From contig NZ_CP157875.1 in the NCBI RefSeq assembly GCF_040215105.1, positions 1,355,501-1,419,500 on the forward strand: a stretch of 64,000 nt of DNA, read 5' to 3'. The notes under the pieces are model-generated. The model made no database searches. It saw only the letters and a program-made list of their open reading frames with translations, and was not told the origin of the DNA. Position numbers and translations under genes: made by a program. Source of the DNA: Aeromonas veronii (GTDB lineage: Bacteria; Pseudomonadota; Gammaproteobacteria; Enterobacterales; Aeromonadaceae). Positions 9,901 through 17,896 of the stretch are shown one piece after another; positions within the stretch are counted from its first letter, which is position 1, and every line of letters starts with the position of its first letter.

Positions 9901-9920
9901 CGGGCCGCACTTGCGGCCCG
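9901..9920 (+). terminator. Weak terminator-like hairpin after aspS
   Basis: An 8-bp stem CGGGCCGC/GCGGCCCG with loop ACTT is followed by ATTATTT. It lies five bases after the aspS stop codon. The poor T-run suggests partial termination or an mRNA-stabilising end ahead of yebC. Confidence 0.55.
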
Positions 9921-9968
9921 ATTATTTCCATGTATCTGATTGATTTATAAGTATAACGGAGAGTTTTT

Positions 9969-10709
9969 ATGGCAGGTCACAGCAAGTGGGCCAACATCAA
10001 ACACCGCAAGGCGGCGCAAGACGCCAAGCGCGGCAAGATCTTCACCAAGCTGATCCGTGAAATCACCACGGCCGCCCGTCTGGGTGATGCGGATCCCGCC
10101 AACAACCCGCGTCTGCGCGCGGCCGTGGCCGCCGCCCTGACCGGCAACATGACCCGTGACACTATCAACCGCGCCATCGCCCGTGGGGCCGGTGGCGGTG
10201 ACGGTGAACAGCTCGAAACCATCGTCTACGAAGGCTACGGCCCGGCGGGCTCCGCCGTCATGGTGGAGTGCCTGACCGACAACCGCAACCGCACCGTGGC
10301 CGAAGTGCGTCACGCCTTCAGCAAGTGCGGCGGCAACCTGGGCACTGATGGCTCTGTTGCCTACTTGTTCAGCAAGAAGGGTCTGCTGACCTTCATGGGC
10401 GTCGATGAAGATGCCCTGATGGATGCCGCCCTGGAAGCGGGGGCCGATGACGTGGTCACCGAAGAAGATGGTTCCATCGAGGTCTACACCAGCCCGAACG
10501 ACTTCGGCACCGTGCTGGACGGCCTGGAAGCCGCCGGCTTCAAGCCCGAGAGCGCGGAAGTAACCATGATCCCCTCCACCGAGGCGGAACTGGACGCGGA
10601 GACCGCCCCCAAGCTGATGCGTCTCATCGACATGCTCGAAGATCTGGACGATGTGCAGGAGGTGTACCACAACGGTTCCATCTCCGACGAGGTCGCGGCG
10701 ACCCTCTGA
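9969..10709 (+). CDS. yebC: YebC/PmpR family regulatory protein
   Basis: The 246-residue protein starts with the family signature [20 protein letters not shown] and continues through [11 protein letters not shown] and the ProtoTACO1-like C-terminal domains. Members have been described as DNA-binding regulators and, more recently, as ribosome-associated factors that help translate proline-rich stretches. It follows aspS as in E. coli, but ruvC, which normally follows yebC, is absent; a lipid A modification gene follows instead. A strong terminator ends the transcript. Confidence 0.96.
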   Translation: MAGHSKWANIKHRKAAQDAKRGKIFTKLIREITTAARLGDADPANNPRLRAAVAAALTGNMTRDTINRAIARGAGGGDGEQLETIVYEGYGPAGSAVMVECLTDNRNRTVAEVRHAFSKCGGNLGTDGSVAYLFSKKGLLTFMGVDEDALMDAALEAGADDVVTEEDGSIEVYTSPNDFGTVLDGLEAAGFKPESAEVTMIPSTEAELDAETAPKLMRLIDMLEDLDDVQEVYHNGSISDEVAATL

Positions 10710-10724
10710 TCCCGTATCCTTATT

Positions 10725-10755
10725 AAAACGGCAGCCATCGGCTGCCGTTTTTTTT
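10725..10755 (+). terminator. Rho-independent terminator of yebC
   Basis: A 9-bp stem ACGGCAGCC/GGCTGCCGT with loop ATC is followed by eight T residues, directly after the yebC stop codon. Confidence 0.95.
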
Positions 10756-10792
10756 GTCTTGAAAATGTAATCAGGACTCAATCTTCTACCGC

Positions 10793-10809
10793 CTTAATTT
10801 CCGCTTAAG
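10793..10809 (+). promoter_or_regulatory. PmrA (BasR)-type box upstream of eptA
   Basis: The sequence CTTAATttccgCTTAAG is an exact tandem of the PmrA half-site (YTTAAK) with the required five-base spacer. It stands about 137 bases before the eptA-like start codon and after the yebC terminator, so it can only serve eptA on the plus strand. In Salmonella and E. coli this box recruits PmrA/BasR to pmrC/eptA. A plausible but weak -10 lies around 10820. Confidence 0.7.
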
Positions 10810-10945
10810 TTTGCCTCCCTAGGCTTGTCCAGTATCCGGGCTGCTATGCCCGTCACCCTTGTCTGCTCGGGATGAGAGACAGGTGACAGGCGTGCCCAAC
10901 GCCCCTTGAAGGGCTTCAGATTTACTGGCTTGTCGGAGTATCGTT

Positions 10946-12562
10946 ATGCGTTTCACCCTCGGCGTGATGAAGGTCAACCTGTTGCTGGTGCTGCTGTTTG
11001 CACTGGTGTTCAACTGGCCCATCTTCCTGCACTTTTATCGGATCCTCACCGCACTGGAGCACGTCAAGGCGGGCTTCGCGCTCTCCATCCCCTTCGTGCT
11101 GATGGCGGCTCTCAATGCGGTCTTTTTGCCGTTTACCTTCAAATATGTGCTCAAGCCCTTCTTCACCCTGATGATCCTGACCGGCTCCATCGCCAGCTAC
11201 GCCATGCTGAAATACGGCGTCATCTTCGATGTGGGCATGGTGCAGAACATCATCGAGACCAACAGGGGGGAGGCGACCTCCTACCTCAACGGCTCGGTGG
11301 CGCTCTGGTTCCTGCTGACCGGCGTGCTGCCGGTGCTCTGCCTGCTGGCGATCAAGATTGACTACCCCAGCCCCTGGTACAAGGGGCTTGGCATGCGCCT
11401 TGGCAGCATCGCCCTCTCGCTGCTGTTTCTTGGTGGGGTCGCGGCGCTCTACTACCAGGATTACGCCTCGGTGGGCCGCAACAATCACACCATCGTCAAG
11501 GAGATAGTGCCCTCCAACTATGTGCGCGGGGTCTATCGCTACTTCCGTGACATCGTCTTCGCGACGCCCATCCCGTACGAGCAGATAGGGACGGATGCCA
11601 AGATAGCGGGCAAGCGCGACAAGCCGACCCTGATGTTCCTGGTGGTGGGGGAGACGGCGCGCAGCAAGAACTACTCCCTCAATGGCTACGAGAAAGAGAC
11701 CAACGGCTTCACCGCGAAGGAGTCCGAGGTCGTCTCCTTCAAGGATGTGCGCTCCTGCGGCACCGCCACCGCGGTCTCCGTGCCCTGCATGTTCTCCAAC
11801 CTGACCCGGCGCAGCTATGACGAGACGCTGGCCAAGTCCCGGGACGGCTTGCTGGACGTGCTGCAACACGCCGGGGTCTCCGTGTTGTGGAAGGAGAACG
11901 ACGGCGGCTGCAAGGGCGTGTGCAAGAACGTGCCCACCATAGAGATCGAACCCAAGCAGTACCCCGATTTCTGCCAGGGTGGCTCCTGCTACGATGCCGT
12001 GCTGCTGCAGGGGCTGGACAAGCAGATCGCCGACATGAAGGAAGGCAACAAGGTGGTGGCCTTCCACCTGATGGGCAGCCATGGCCCGACCTACTATCGC
12101 CGCTATCCGGCCGAGGATCGCTTCTTCCTGCCGGACTGTCCGCGCAGCGACATCGAGAACTGCAGCAACGAGGAGCTGGTGAATACCTATGACAACACCA
12201 TCCGTTACACCGACAAGGTGCTGGCTCAGCTCATCGCCAAACTCAAGACCCTGGAGAGCCGCTACAACGTGGGCCTGGTCTATCTGTCGGATCACGGGGA
12301 ATCCCTCGGTGCCCTGGGCCTCTATCTGCACGGCACCCCCTACAAGTTTGCGCCGGATGATCAGACCCGGGTGCCCCTGCTGACCTGGTTCTCCCCCCAG
12401 TTGCAGCAGGATCGCCAGCTGAACCAGGATTGCCTGCGCCAGGAGGCCGCCACCAGGCGCTTCTCCCACGACAACCTGTTCCACTCCATGCTCGGCATCA
12501 TGGATGTGCAGACCAAGGTATATGACGGGGCGCTGGACATGTTCAAACCTTGCCGGGCGTGA
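10946..12562 (+). CDS. eptA: Lipid A phosphoethanolamine transferase, EptA/MCR-3-like
   Basis: The 538-residue inner-membrane enzyme moves phosphoethanolamine from phosphatidylethanolamine to lipid A, lowering negative charge and binding of polymyxins. Five N-terminal membrane helices (up to about residue 170) precede the periplasmic sulfatase-like domain. Catalytic motifs are intact: VVGETARSK with Glu236, SCGTATAVSVPC with nucleophile Thr275, and LSDHGESLG with the zinc-binding Asp-His. Long identical stretches such as CFS-type FKDVRSCGTAT and ENDGGCKGVC are shared with MCR-3 as I recall it. GGAG precedes the ATG at a usable distance. GC content matches its neighbours and no mobile element is near, so it looks like a resident chromosomal gene. 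Confidence 0.93.
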   Translation: MRFTLGVMKVNLLLVLLFALVFNWPIFLHFYRILTALEHVKAGFALSIPFVLMAALNAVFLPFTFKYVLKPFFTLMILTGSIASYAMLKYGVIFDVGMVQNIIETNRGEATSYLNGSVALWFLLTGVLPVLCLLAIKIDYPSPWYKGLGMRLGSIALSLLFLGGVAALYYQDYASVGRNNHTIVKEIVPSNYVRGVYRYFRDIVFATPIPYEQIGTDAKIAGKRDKPTLMFLVVGETARSKNYSLNGYEKETNGFTAKESEVVSFKDVRSCGTATAVSVPCMFSNLTRRSYDETLAKSRDGLLDVLQHAGVSVLWKENDGGCKGVCKNVPTIEIEPKQYPDFCQGGSCYDAVLLQGLDKQIADMKEGNKVVAFHLMGSHGPTYYRRYPAEDRFFLPDCPRSDIENCSNEELVNTYDNTIRYTDKVLAQLIAKLKTLESRYNVGLVYLSDHGESLGALGLYLHGTPYKFAPDDQTRVPLLTWFSPQLQQDRQLNQDCLRQEAATRRFSHDNLFHSMLGIMDVQTKVYDGALDMFKPCRA

Positions 12563-12586
12563 TGCCTGAGCAGGCGACATGCACCA

Positions 12587-12616
12587 TAATGGCAGCCAAG
12601 AGGCTGCCATTTTTTA
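12587..12616 (+). terminator. Rho-independent terminator of eptA
   Basis: Stem ATGGCAGCC/GGCTGCCAT (12589-12610) with a four-base loop and six T residues. Confidence 0.92.
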
Positions 12617-12829
12617 TGGGCAAGGGTCACCGCCGGGCGCGGGCGGCCTTCTGGCTGGCGCGCCGGGTGTGCCTGTTGCGGGTTCGGGTCGCGGTGACAG
12701 TGGCGGCATCAGTTGCCGGGAAGGGCCGCCTTCGGGCCGGGAGATCACGGGGAAGCGATGAAATGCGGCCTGTTCAGCAGCTTTGGCCATTGAATTTGAT
12801 ATTGGCAGATGATTGACGAGGTTAAATGC
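12617..12829. other. Gap between convergent eptA and nagC terminators
   Basis: This GC-rich stretch lies between two terminators of convergent genes. I see no ribosome binding site, promoter pair or conserved ORF in it and take it as non-coding. Confidence 0.5.
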
Positions 12830-12860
12830 AATAAAGGCAGCCGAGGCTGCCTTTATTCTT
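12830..12860 (-). terminator. Bidirectional terminator of nagC
   Basis: Stem AAAGGCAGC/GCTGCCTTT with loop CGAG, with A/T-rich flanks on both sides, 18 bases beyond the nagC stop codon. Confidence 0.8.
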
Positions 12861-12877
12861 TTATAGGGTAGGGGAAG

Positions 12878-14092
12878 CTACTTCTGCTCCATGATGATCT
12901 GCAAGAGATCACCCTCCAGCAGGGAGCGCTTGACCAGGGCGAAGCCACCTATGGTGGGCTGGTTCTGGAAGCGCGCCTTCACGATGGGCAGACCACGGTG
13001 GAAGCTCGGCAGGGATTGATGCTCGACGCAGCGACGGATGGCCGGGATCAGGATCTCTTCCGCGGCGGTGATTTCACCGGCGATCAGCACCTTCTGCGGG
13101 TTGAACAGGTTGACCGTGATGGCGATGGCCCGGCCCAGATGTTCCCCCACGTTCTCGATCACGCTGCGAGCGAGTTCATCCCCCGCCACGGCAGCCTTGC
13201 ACACCTCGGCAATGGTGATGTGCTTCTCCTGCAGCGAGCTCAGGTGGCCGCGGCTGATGAGCTCCTTGACTTTGTCGACGATGGCCTCGTTGGAGGCGAT
13301 GGTCTCGAGGCAACCGAAGTTGCCGCAGTGGCAGCGCTTGCCAAGCGGCTCCACCTGGATGTGACCGATTTCGCCGACGTTGCGGTTCTGACCGAGGAAC
13401 ACCTTGCCCTTGGTGATGATGCCCGAGCCCGCCCCCTGGTGAACGCTCACCAGGATGGAGTCCATGCAGTCGCGGGATTCGCCGAAGAAGTGCTCGGCGA
13501 GCGCGAGGGAACGGGTGTCGTTGCCCACGTAGCAGGGCAGGTTGAAGTGGTGTTCCAGCAACTTGGCCAGACCCAGATTGCGGATCTGGTAGGTCGGGGT
13601 ATAGATGACCATGCCGGATTCCGGGTTGACCAGCCCCGGCATGGTGAGGGCGACACTGATGAGGTTGCGGCTGCGATCCGTGTTGGCGTCGATGAAGGCG
13701 CCAATCTCCCGCAGCAGCATGTCGACCACGGGTTGTTGCTCGATCTCGGTCACCTGGGTGACGTGTTGATCGAGCTCCTTGCCGTCGAGGTCATAGAGGC
13801 TCAGCTGCAGATAGCCGCGGCCCAGCTTGGCGGAGACAAACTGAAAGCGATGCTTGATGGTGGTCAGGGAGATGGCGCGCCGCCCGCCGGTGGAGGCTTG
13901 CGGTGAGGTCTCCCTGATCAGCCCATGCTCGATCAATTGCCGGGTTATCTTGGTCACGCTGGCCGGGGCCAGCTGACTCAATTCGGCAATCTTGACCCGG
14001 GAGATGGGCCCTTGCAGGTCAATGAGCCGATAGACGACCGCACTGTTCACCTGCTTGATAAGATCTACGTTTGCTATTTGTCCGCCAGTCAT
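12878..14092 (-). CDS. nagC: NagC, ROK-family repressor of GlcNAc genes
   Basis: NagC represses the nag genes and is released by GlcNAc-6-phosphate. From the ATG at 14092 the product is 404 residues, beginning MTGGQIANVDLIKQ as in E. coli NagC; an in-frame extension to 14215 would overlap nagA deeply and is not needed. It has an N-terminal winged helix (about 15-75), a ROK sugar-binding domain, and the ROK zinc motif CHCGNFGCLE. It follows nagA with a four-base gap in the order nagB-nagA-nagC. Matching operators stand in the nagB-nagE gap. E. coli nagD has no counterpart here. Confidence 0.96.
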   Translation of the reverse strand: MTGGQIANVDLIKQVNSAVVYRLIDLQGPISRVKIAELSQLAPASVTKITRQLIEHGLIRETSPQASTGGRRAISLTTIKHRFQFVSAKLGRGYLQLSLYDLDGKELDQHVTQVTEIEQQPVVDMLLREIGAFIDANTDRSRNLISVALTMPGLVNPESGMVIYTPTYQIRNLGLAKLLEHHFNLPCYVGNDTRSLALAEHFFGESRDCMDSILVSVHQGAGSGIITKGKVFLGQNRNVGEIGHIQVEPLGKRCHCGNFGCLETIASNEAIVDKVKELISRGHLSSLQEKHITIAEVCKAAVAGDELARSVIENVGEHLGRAIAITVNLFNPQKVLIAGEITAAEEILIPAIRRCVEHQSLPSFHRGLPIVKARFQNQPTIGGFALVKRSLLEGDLLQIIMEQK

Positions 14093-14096
14093 AGTG

Positions 14097-15242
14097 TCAC
14101 TGTTGTGTGTAGTGTCCGTTAACCACGGTCCCGCAGACCGCGAAGGCCTGATCAAAGACGGTGAGGTTGGCAATTTTTCCGACCTGGATACTACCGAGAC
14201 GTGAGTCCCATCCAATGGCGCGAGCGGGGTAAAGGGTGGCCATTCTCAGTGCTTCATCGAGCGGTAAACCGACCTGTTTGACCAGATTTTCCACCCCTTC
14301 GATCATGGTGAGGGCAGAACCGCCGAGTGTACCATTCTCGTCGATGCACTGACCATCGCGGAAATAGACGGTTGCCCCACAAAAATCAAATTTCTCAAAG
14401 CCTTCCGGTGCACTGGCCGCGGCGGTCGCGTCGGTGACCAGCACCAGCTTCTCCCCCAGTATCTTGTGCGCCAGGCGCACGTTGGCCCAGTGCACATGGT
14501 GGCCATCGACGATGATGCCGGCATAGACATCCTTGCGATCATAGATGGCACCGACCACGCCGGGCTCGCGCCCGTTCACGGTGGGGGTCATGGCGTTGTA
14601 GAGGTGGGTGGCGAACTGGATACCGTTGTCGAACCCGGCCATGGCCTGCTCGTAGTTGGCGGCAGTGTGGCCGGCCGAGACCAGGATGCCGGCCTCAACC
14701 AGGCGACGGATGTGTTCCGGCTTGTTGCGCTCCGGTGCCAGGGTGATCTTGGCAATGGCATCGCTGTTGGCGCAGAAGAAGTCGATCATCTCGTCGGCAG
14801 GCTGGCGGATCTGCTCGGCCGGGTGGATCCCCTTGCGCTTGAGGTTGGTGTAAGGCCCTTCCAGATGGACGCCGAGCACCTCGTTCGGGTGGGCGGCCAT
14901 GTAGTCGCGGGTCACCGCCACCGCCTGCTTCATGTCCGCGTCCGGACTGGTGATCAGGGTCGGCAGGAAGCTGGTGGTACCGGACTTGAGGTTGGCCGCT
15001 TGCATGATGGCCAGGGTCTCGGTGGTGATGTGACCGTTGAACATGACGCCGCCGCAGCCGTTGAGCTGGACGTCGATGAAGCCGGCGCTGAGGTTGGCAC
15101 CCTGCAGATCATGCTGTTTGACACCGGCAGGCAACTCGTCCTGGCGCAGGATGGCGACGATGCTGTCGCCATCGATGAGGACGCCATGACCGGTCAGCAC
15201 ACAGCTGCCGGTGTAGAGGGTGCAATTAGTCAGTGCGTACAT
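14097..15242 (-). CDS. nagA: N-acetylglucosamine-6-phosphate deacetylase
   Basis: NagA hydrolyses GlcNAc-6-phosphate to glucosamine-6-phosphate and acetate. The 381-residue amidohydrolase shows the metal and substrate motifs of the family: [20 protein letters not shown] with the metal-binding Glu, [18 protein letters not shown] and the catalytic Asp in LVTDATAA. Length equals E. coli NagA (382). It is the middle gene of nagB-nagA-nagC, nine bases after nagB. Confidence 0.97.
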   Translation of the reverse strand: MYALTNCTLYTGSCVLTGHGVLIDGDSIVAILRQDELPAGVKQHDLQGANLSAGFIDVQLNGCGGVMFNGHITTETLAIMQAANLKSGTTSFLPTLITSPDADMKQAVAVTRDYMAAHPNEVLGVHLEGPYTNLKRKGIHPAEQIRQPADEMIDFFCANSDAIAKITLAPERNKPEHIRRLVEAGILVSAGHTAANYEQAMAGFDNGIQFATHLYNAMTPTVNGREPGVVGAIYDRKDVYAGIIVDGHHVHWANVRLAHKILGEKLVLVTDATAAASAPEGFEKFDFCGATVYFRDGQCIDENGTLGGSALTMIEGVENLVKQVGLPLDEALRMATLYPARAIGWDSRLGSIQVGKIANLTVFDQAFAVCGTVVNGHYTQQ

Positions 15243-15251
15243 GGGGACTCC

Positions 15252-16052
15252 TTACAGGTGCTTGATGTTGTCGACTTCCAGTTGTTGGAAGTAGCGCACT
15301 GTCTTGACCTTCAGCTCCATGGTGGAGGGCTCGTCACACACGACGATGCCTTTCGGATGCAGCTGCAGGGTGGAGATGGTCCACATGTGGTTGACGCTGC
15401 CCTCGACCGTGGCCTGCAGGGCTTGGGCCTTGGCGTGACCGATCACCAGGATCAGGATCTCTTCGGCATCCATCAGGGTGCCCACGCCCACGGTCAGCGC
15501 CAGCTTGGGTACCTGATCCATGTCGCCGCCAAAGAAGCGGGAGTTGGCGATGCGGGTATCTTCGGTCAGGGTCTTGACCCGGGTACGGGAAGCCAGGGAG
15601 GAGGCCGGCTCGTTGAAGGCGATGTGACCGTCGTTGCCGACGCCGCCCATGAACAGGTTGATCTTGCCGTAGGATTTGATCTTGTCCTCGTAACGCTGGC
15701 ACTCGGCCACCAGATCCGGCGCATTGCCGTTGAGGATGTTGATGTTTTCCGGACGGATGTTCACGTGGTTGAAGAAGTTGTTGTGCATGAAGCTGTGGTA
15801 GCTCTCGGGATGCTCCTTCGGCAGGCCCACGTATTCGTCCATGTTGAAGGTGACCACGTGCTCGAAGCTCACTTCACCGGCCTGGTACAGCTCGATCAGA
15901 CGCTTGTAGGTTGCCAGCGGGGTACCGCCGGTGGGCAGACCCAGTACAAAGGGGCGGTCGCTGGTGGGCTTGAACGCATTGATGCGGTCAACGATATAAC
16001 GGGCAGACCAGAGACCCACTTGGCTGGCTGACTTCAACGGGATCAGGCGCAT
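15252..16052 (-). CDS. nagB: Glucosamine-6-phosphate deaminase
   Basis: NagB converts glucosamine-6-phosphate to fructose-6-phosphate and ammonia, feeding amino sugars into glycolysis. Starting at the ATG at 16052 it is 266 residues long, the same as E. coli NagB, and begins [13 protein letters not shown]. Family motifs are [21 protein letters not shown], and [14 protein letters not shown]. An upstream in-frame ATG at 16094 is not supported by homology. It is first in the nagBAC operon, transcribed away from nagE. Confidence 0.97.
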   Translation of the reverse strand: MRLIPLKSASQVGLWSARYIVDRINAFKPTSDRPFVLGLPTGGTPLATYKRLIELYQAGEVSFEHVVTFNMDEYVGLPKEHPESYHSFMHNNFFNHVNIRPENINILNGNAPDLVAECQRYEDKIKSYGKINLFMGGVGNDGHIAFNEPASSLASRTRVKTLTEDTRIANSRFFGGDMDQVPKLALTVGVGTLMDAEEILILVIGHAKAQALQATVEGSVNHMWTISTLQLHPKGIVVCDEPSTMELKVKTVRYFQQLEVDNIKHL

Positions 16053-16112
16053 TTCTATACCTCTGTACGGGTTGCGGCAGTCTATCGACGGCAAGGACTA
16101 AACATTTTTAAG

Positions 16113-16135
16113 TTGTTTTATAGCGTAAATAAAGA
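16113..16135. promoter_or_regulatory. NagC-like operator near nagB
   Basis: An AT-rich imperfect dyad around a central CG (16124-16125), with TTTTA on one side and TAAATAA on the other, resembles the NagC operator layout. It lies 60 bases upstream of nagB. Confidence 0.45.
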
Positions 16136-16178
16136 TTGCGGACTAAGCCACATCAATCGACTACTTTTATCTCTGTTG

Positions 16179-16194
16179 AGTGATAATGATCACG
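16179..16194. promoter_or_regulatory. CRP site in the nagB-nagE gap
   Basis: GTGA-TAATGA-TCAC is a perfect core match to the CRP dyad with the correct six-base spacer. It stands between two NagC-like sites, as in the E. coli nag regulatory region, where CRP activates both divergent transcripts. Confidence 0.7.
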
Positions 16195-16202
16195 AATGCT
16201 GG

Positions 16203-16228
16203 TTTATTAATTTGCGCAGCGAAATAAA
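16203..16228. promoter_or_regulatory. NagC-like operator near nagE
   Basis: The 26-base dyad has arms TTTATT and AATAAA and a CG exactly at its centre (16215-16216), the pattern of NagC operators. With the second site about 90 bases away it could support looping between nagB and nagE. Confidence 0.6.
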
Positions 16229-16320
16229 ACCCATAGACTGCCAATCAAGCCTTGATGGCTTATGCGTCGAACGTGATAAGCACTTAATTTCTAGAAAAAC
16301 ATCAACTAAGGAGAGGAACC

Positions 16321-17775
16321 GTGAACATTCTCGGTTATTTACAAAAGATCGGCCGTGCCCTGATGGTGCCGGTGGCGGTATTGCCTGCCGCAGCGATCCT
16401 GATGGGGATTGGCTATTGGATTGACCCGAACGGTTGGGGCGGTGGCAGTCCACTGGCAGCCTTCCTGATCAAAGCCGGCGCCGCCATCATCGATAGCATG
16501 CCCATCCTGTTTGCCGTCGGTGTTGCCTACGGCATGTCCAAAGATAAAGACGGTTCCGCCGCACTGGCCGGTCTGGTCGGTTTCCTGGTAGTAACCACTC
16601 TGCTGAGCCCGGGCGCCGTTGCCCAGATCAAGGGTATCCCGGCCGATCAGGTTCCGGCTGCCTTTGCCAAGATCAGCAACCAGTTCGTCGGTATCCTCTG
16701 TGGTGTCATCGCCGCCGAGCTGTATAACCGTTTCAGCAGCGTCGAGCTGCACAAGGCGCTGGCCTTCTTCTCTGGCCGTCGTCTGGTGCCGATTGTGACC
16801 TCCGTGGTCATGATCGTGGTCTCCTTCATCCTGATGGCCGTCTGGCCGGTCATCTACGGTGGCCTGGTCTCCTTCGGTGAATCCATCGTCAGCATGGGCT
16901 CCACCGGTGCCGGTATCTACGCCTTCTTCAACCGTCTGCTGATCCCCGTGGGTCTGCACCACGCCCTGAACTCCGTGTTCTGGTTCGACGTGGCCGGCAT
17001 CAACGACATCCCGAACTTCCTGGGTGGTCAGAGCTCCATCGATGCGGGTAAAGCGGTGGTTGGTGTGACTGGTATGTACCAGGCTGGCTTCTTCCCCATC
17101 ATGATGTTCGGTCTGCCGGGCGCCGCCCTGGCCATCTATCACTCCGCCAAGAAAGAGAACAAAGAGAAAGTTGCGTCCATCATGATCGCAGCCGCCTTTG
17201 CCGCCTTCTTCACCGGTGTGACCGAGCCGCTCGAGTTCTCCTTCATGTTCGTGGCGCCGGTGCTGTACGTCATCCACGCGCTGCTGACCGGTGTCTCCGT
17301 GTTCATCGCCTCCAGCATGCACTGGATCGCTGGCTTCGGCTTCAGCGCCGGTCTGGTGGATATGGTGCTCTCCAGCCGCAACCCGCTGGCGACCCAGTGG
17401 TACATGCTGCTGGTACAAGGCCTGGTGTTCTTCGGTCTGTACTACGTCATCTTCCGCGCCGTGATCGTCAAGTTCAACCTGAAGACCCCGGGTCGTGAAG
17501 ACGACGAAGCCGTACCGGTACAGGCTCAGACCACTGACCGCACCGAGCTGGCCAAGCAGTATCTGGAAGTGCTGGGTGGTCAAGACAACCTGGTCACCAT
17601 CGATGCCTGCATCACTCGTCTGCGTCTGACCCTGAAAGATCGCAGCATCGTCGATGAGCGCAAGCTCAAAGCCCTGGGCGCGGCCGGTGTGGTCAAGCTC
17701 GGTGAGCAGAACCTGCAGGTGATTCTGGGCCCCTTGGCCGAAATCATCGCCGGTGAGATGAAAGCCCTGCGTTAA
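16321..17775 (+). CDS. nagE: N-acetylglucosamine PTS permease, EIICB without IIA
   Basis: The protein imports and phosphorylates GlcNAc. It is 484 residues long: an EIIC membrane domain (about 1-375) with the family segments VPVAVLPAAAILMG and HHALNSVFWFD, then an EIIB domain with phospho-acceptor Cys430 in DACITRLR. E. coli NagE is about 648 residues because it also carries a IIA domain; here the stop follows EIIB, so phosphate must come from a separate IIA such as Crr. The GTG start is chosen because AAGGAGAGG stands directly before it and the product begins like NagE. Confidence 0.95.
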   Translation: MNILGYLQKIGRALMVPVAVLPAAAILMGIGYWIDPNGWGGGSPLAAFLIKAGAAIIDSMPILFAVGVAYGMSKDKDGSAALAGLVGFLVVTTLLSPGAVAQIKGIPADQVPAAFAKISNQFVGILCGVIAAELYNRFSSVELHKALAFFSGRRLVPIVTSVVMIVVSFILMAVWPVIYGGLVSFGESIVSMGSTGAGIYAFFNRLLIPVGLHHALNSVFWFDVAGINDIPNFLGGQSSIDAGKAVVGVTGMYQAGFFPIMMFGLPGAALAIYHSAKKENKEKVASIMIAAAFAAFFTGVTEPLEFSFMFVAPVLYVIHALLTGVSVFIASSMHWIAGFGFSAGLVDMVLSSRNPLATQWYMLLVQGLVFFGLYYVIFRAVIVKFNLKTPGREDDEAVPVQAQTTDRTELAKQYLEVLGGQDNLVTIDACITRLRLTLKDRSIVDERKLKALGAAGVVKLGEQNLQVILGPLAEIIAGEMKALR

Positions 17776-17823
17776 TCGAGCACGAGCTCACCTCAAGACT
17801 AAGTCCATTGTTGACATAAATAA

Positions 17824-17842
17824 GGGCCCCACCCAGGGGCCC
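17824..17842 (+). terminator. Hairpin between nagE and the hexosaminidase gene
   Basis: A 7-bp GC-only stem GGGCCCC/GGGGCCC with loop ACCCA is followed by ACATAAAAAAA and not by T residues. It could attenuate or stabilise the nagE transcript and mark a partial boundary before the next gene. Confidence 0.45.
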
Positions 17843-17896
17843 CACATAAAAAAAGCCAAGAAAATCCAACCTTTACTTCAAAAGAGAGCAGCAGTT

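Noticed and set aside
12617-12829. Small genes between eptA and nagC
   Set aside because: The frames have no ribosome binding site or recognisable sequence and lie between two terminators.
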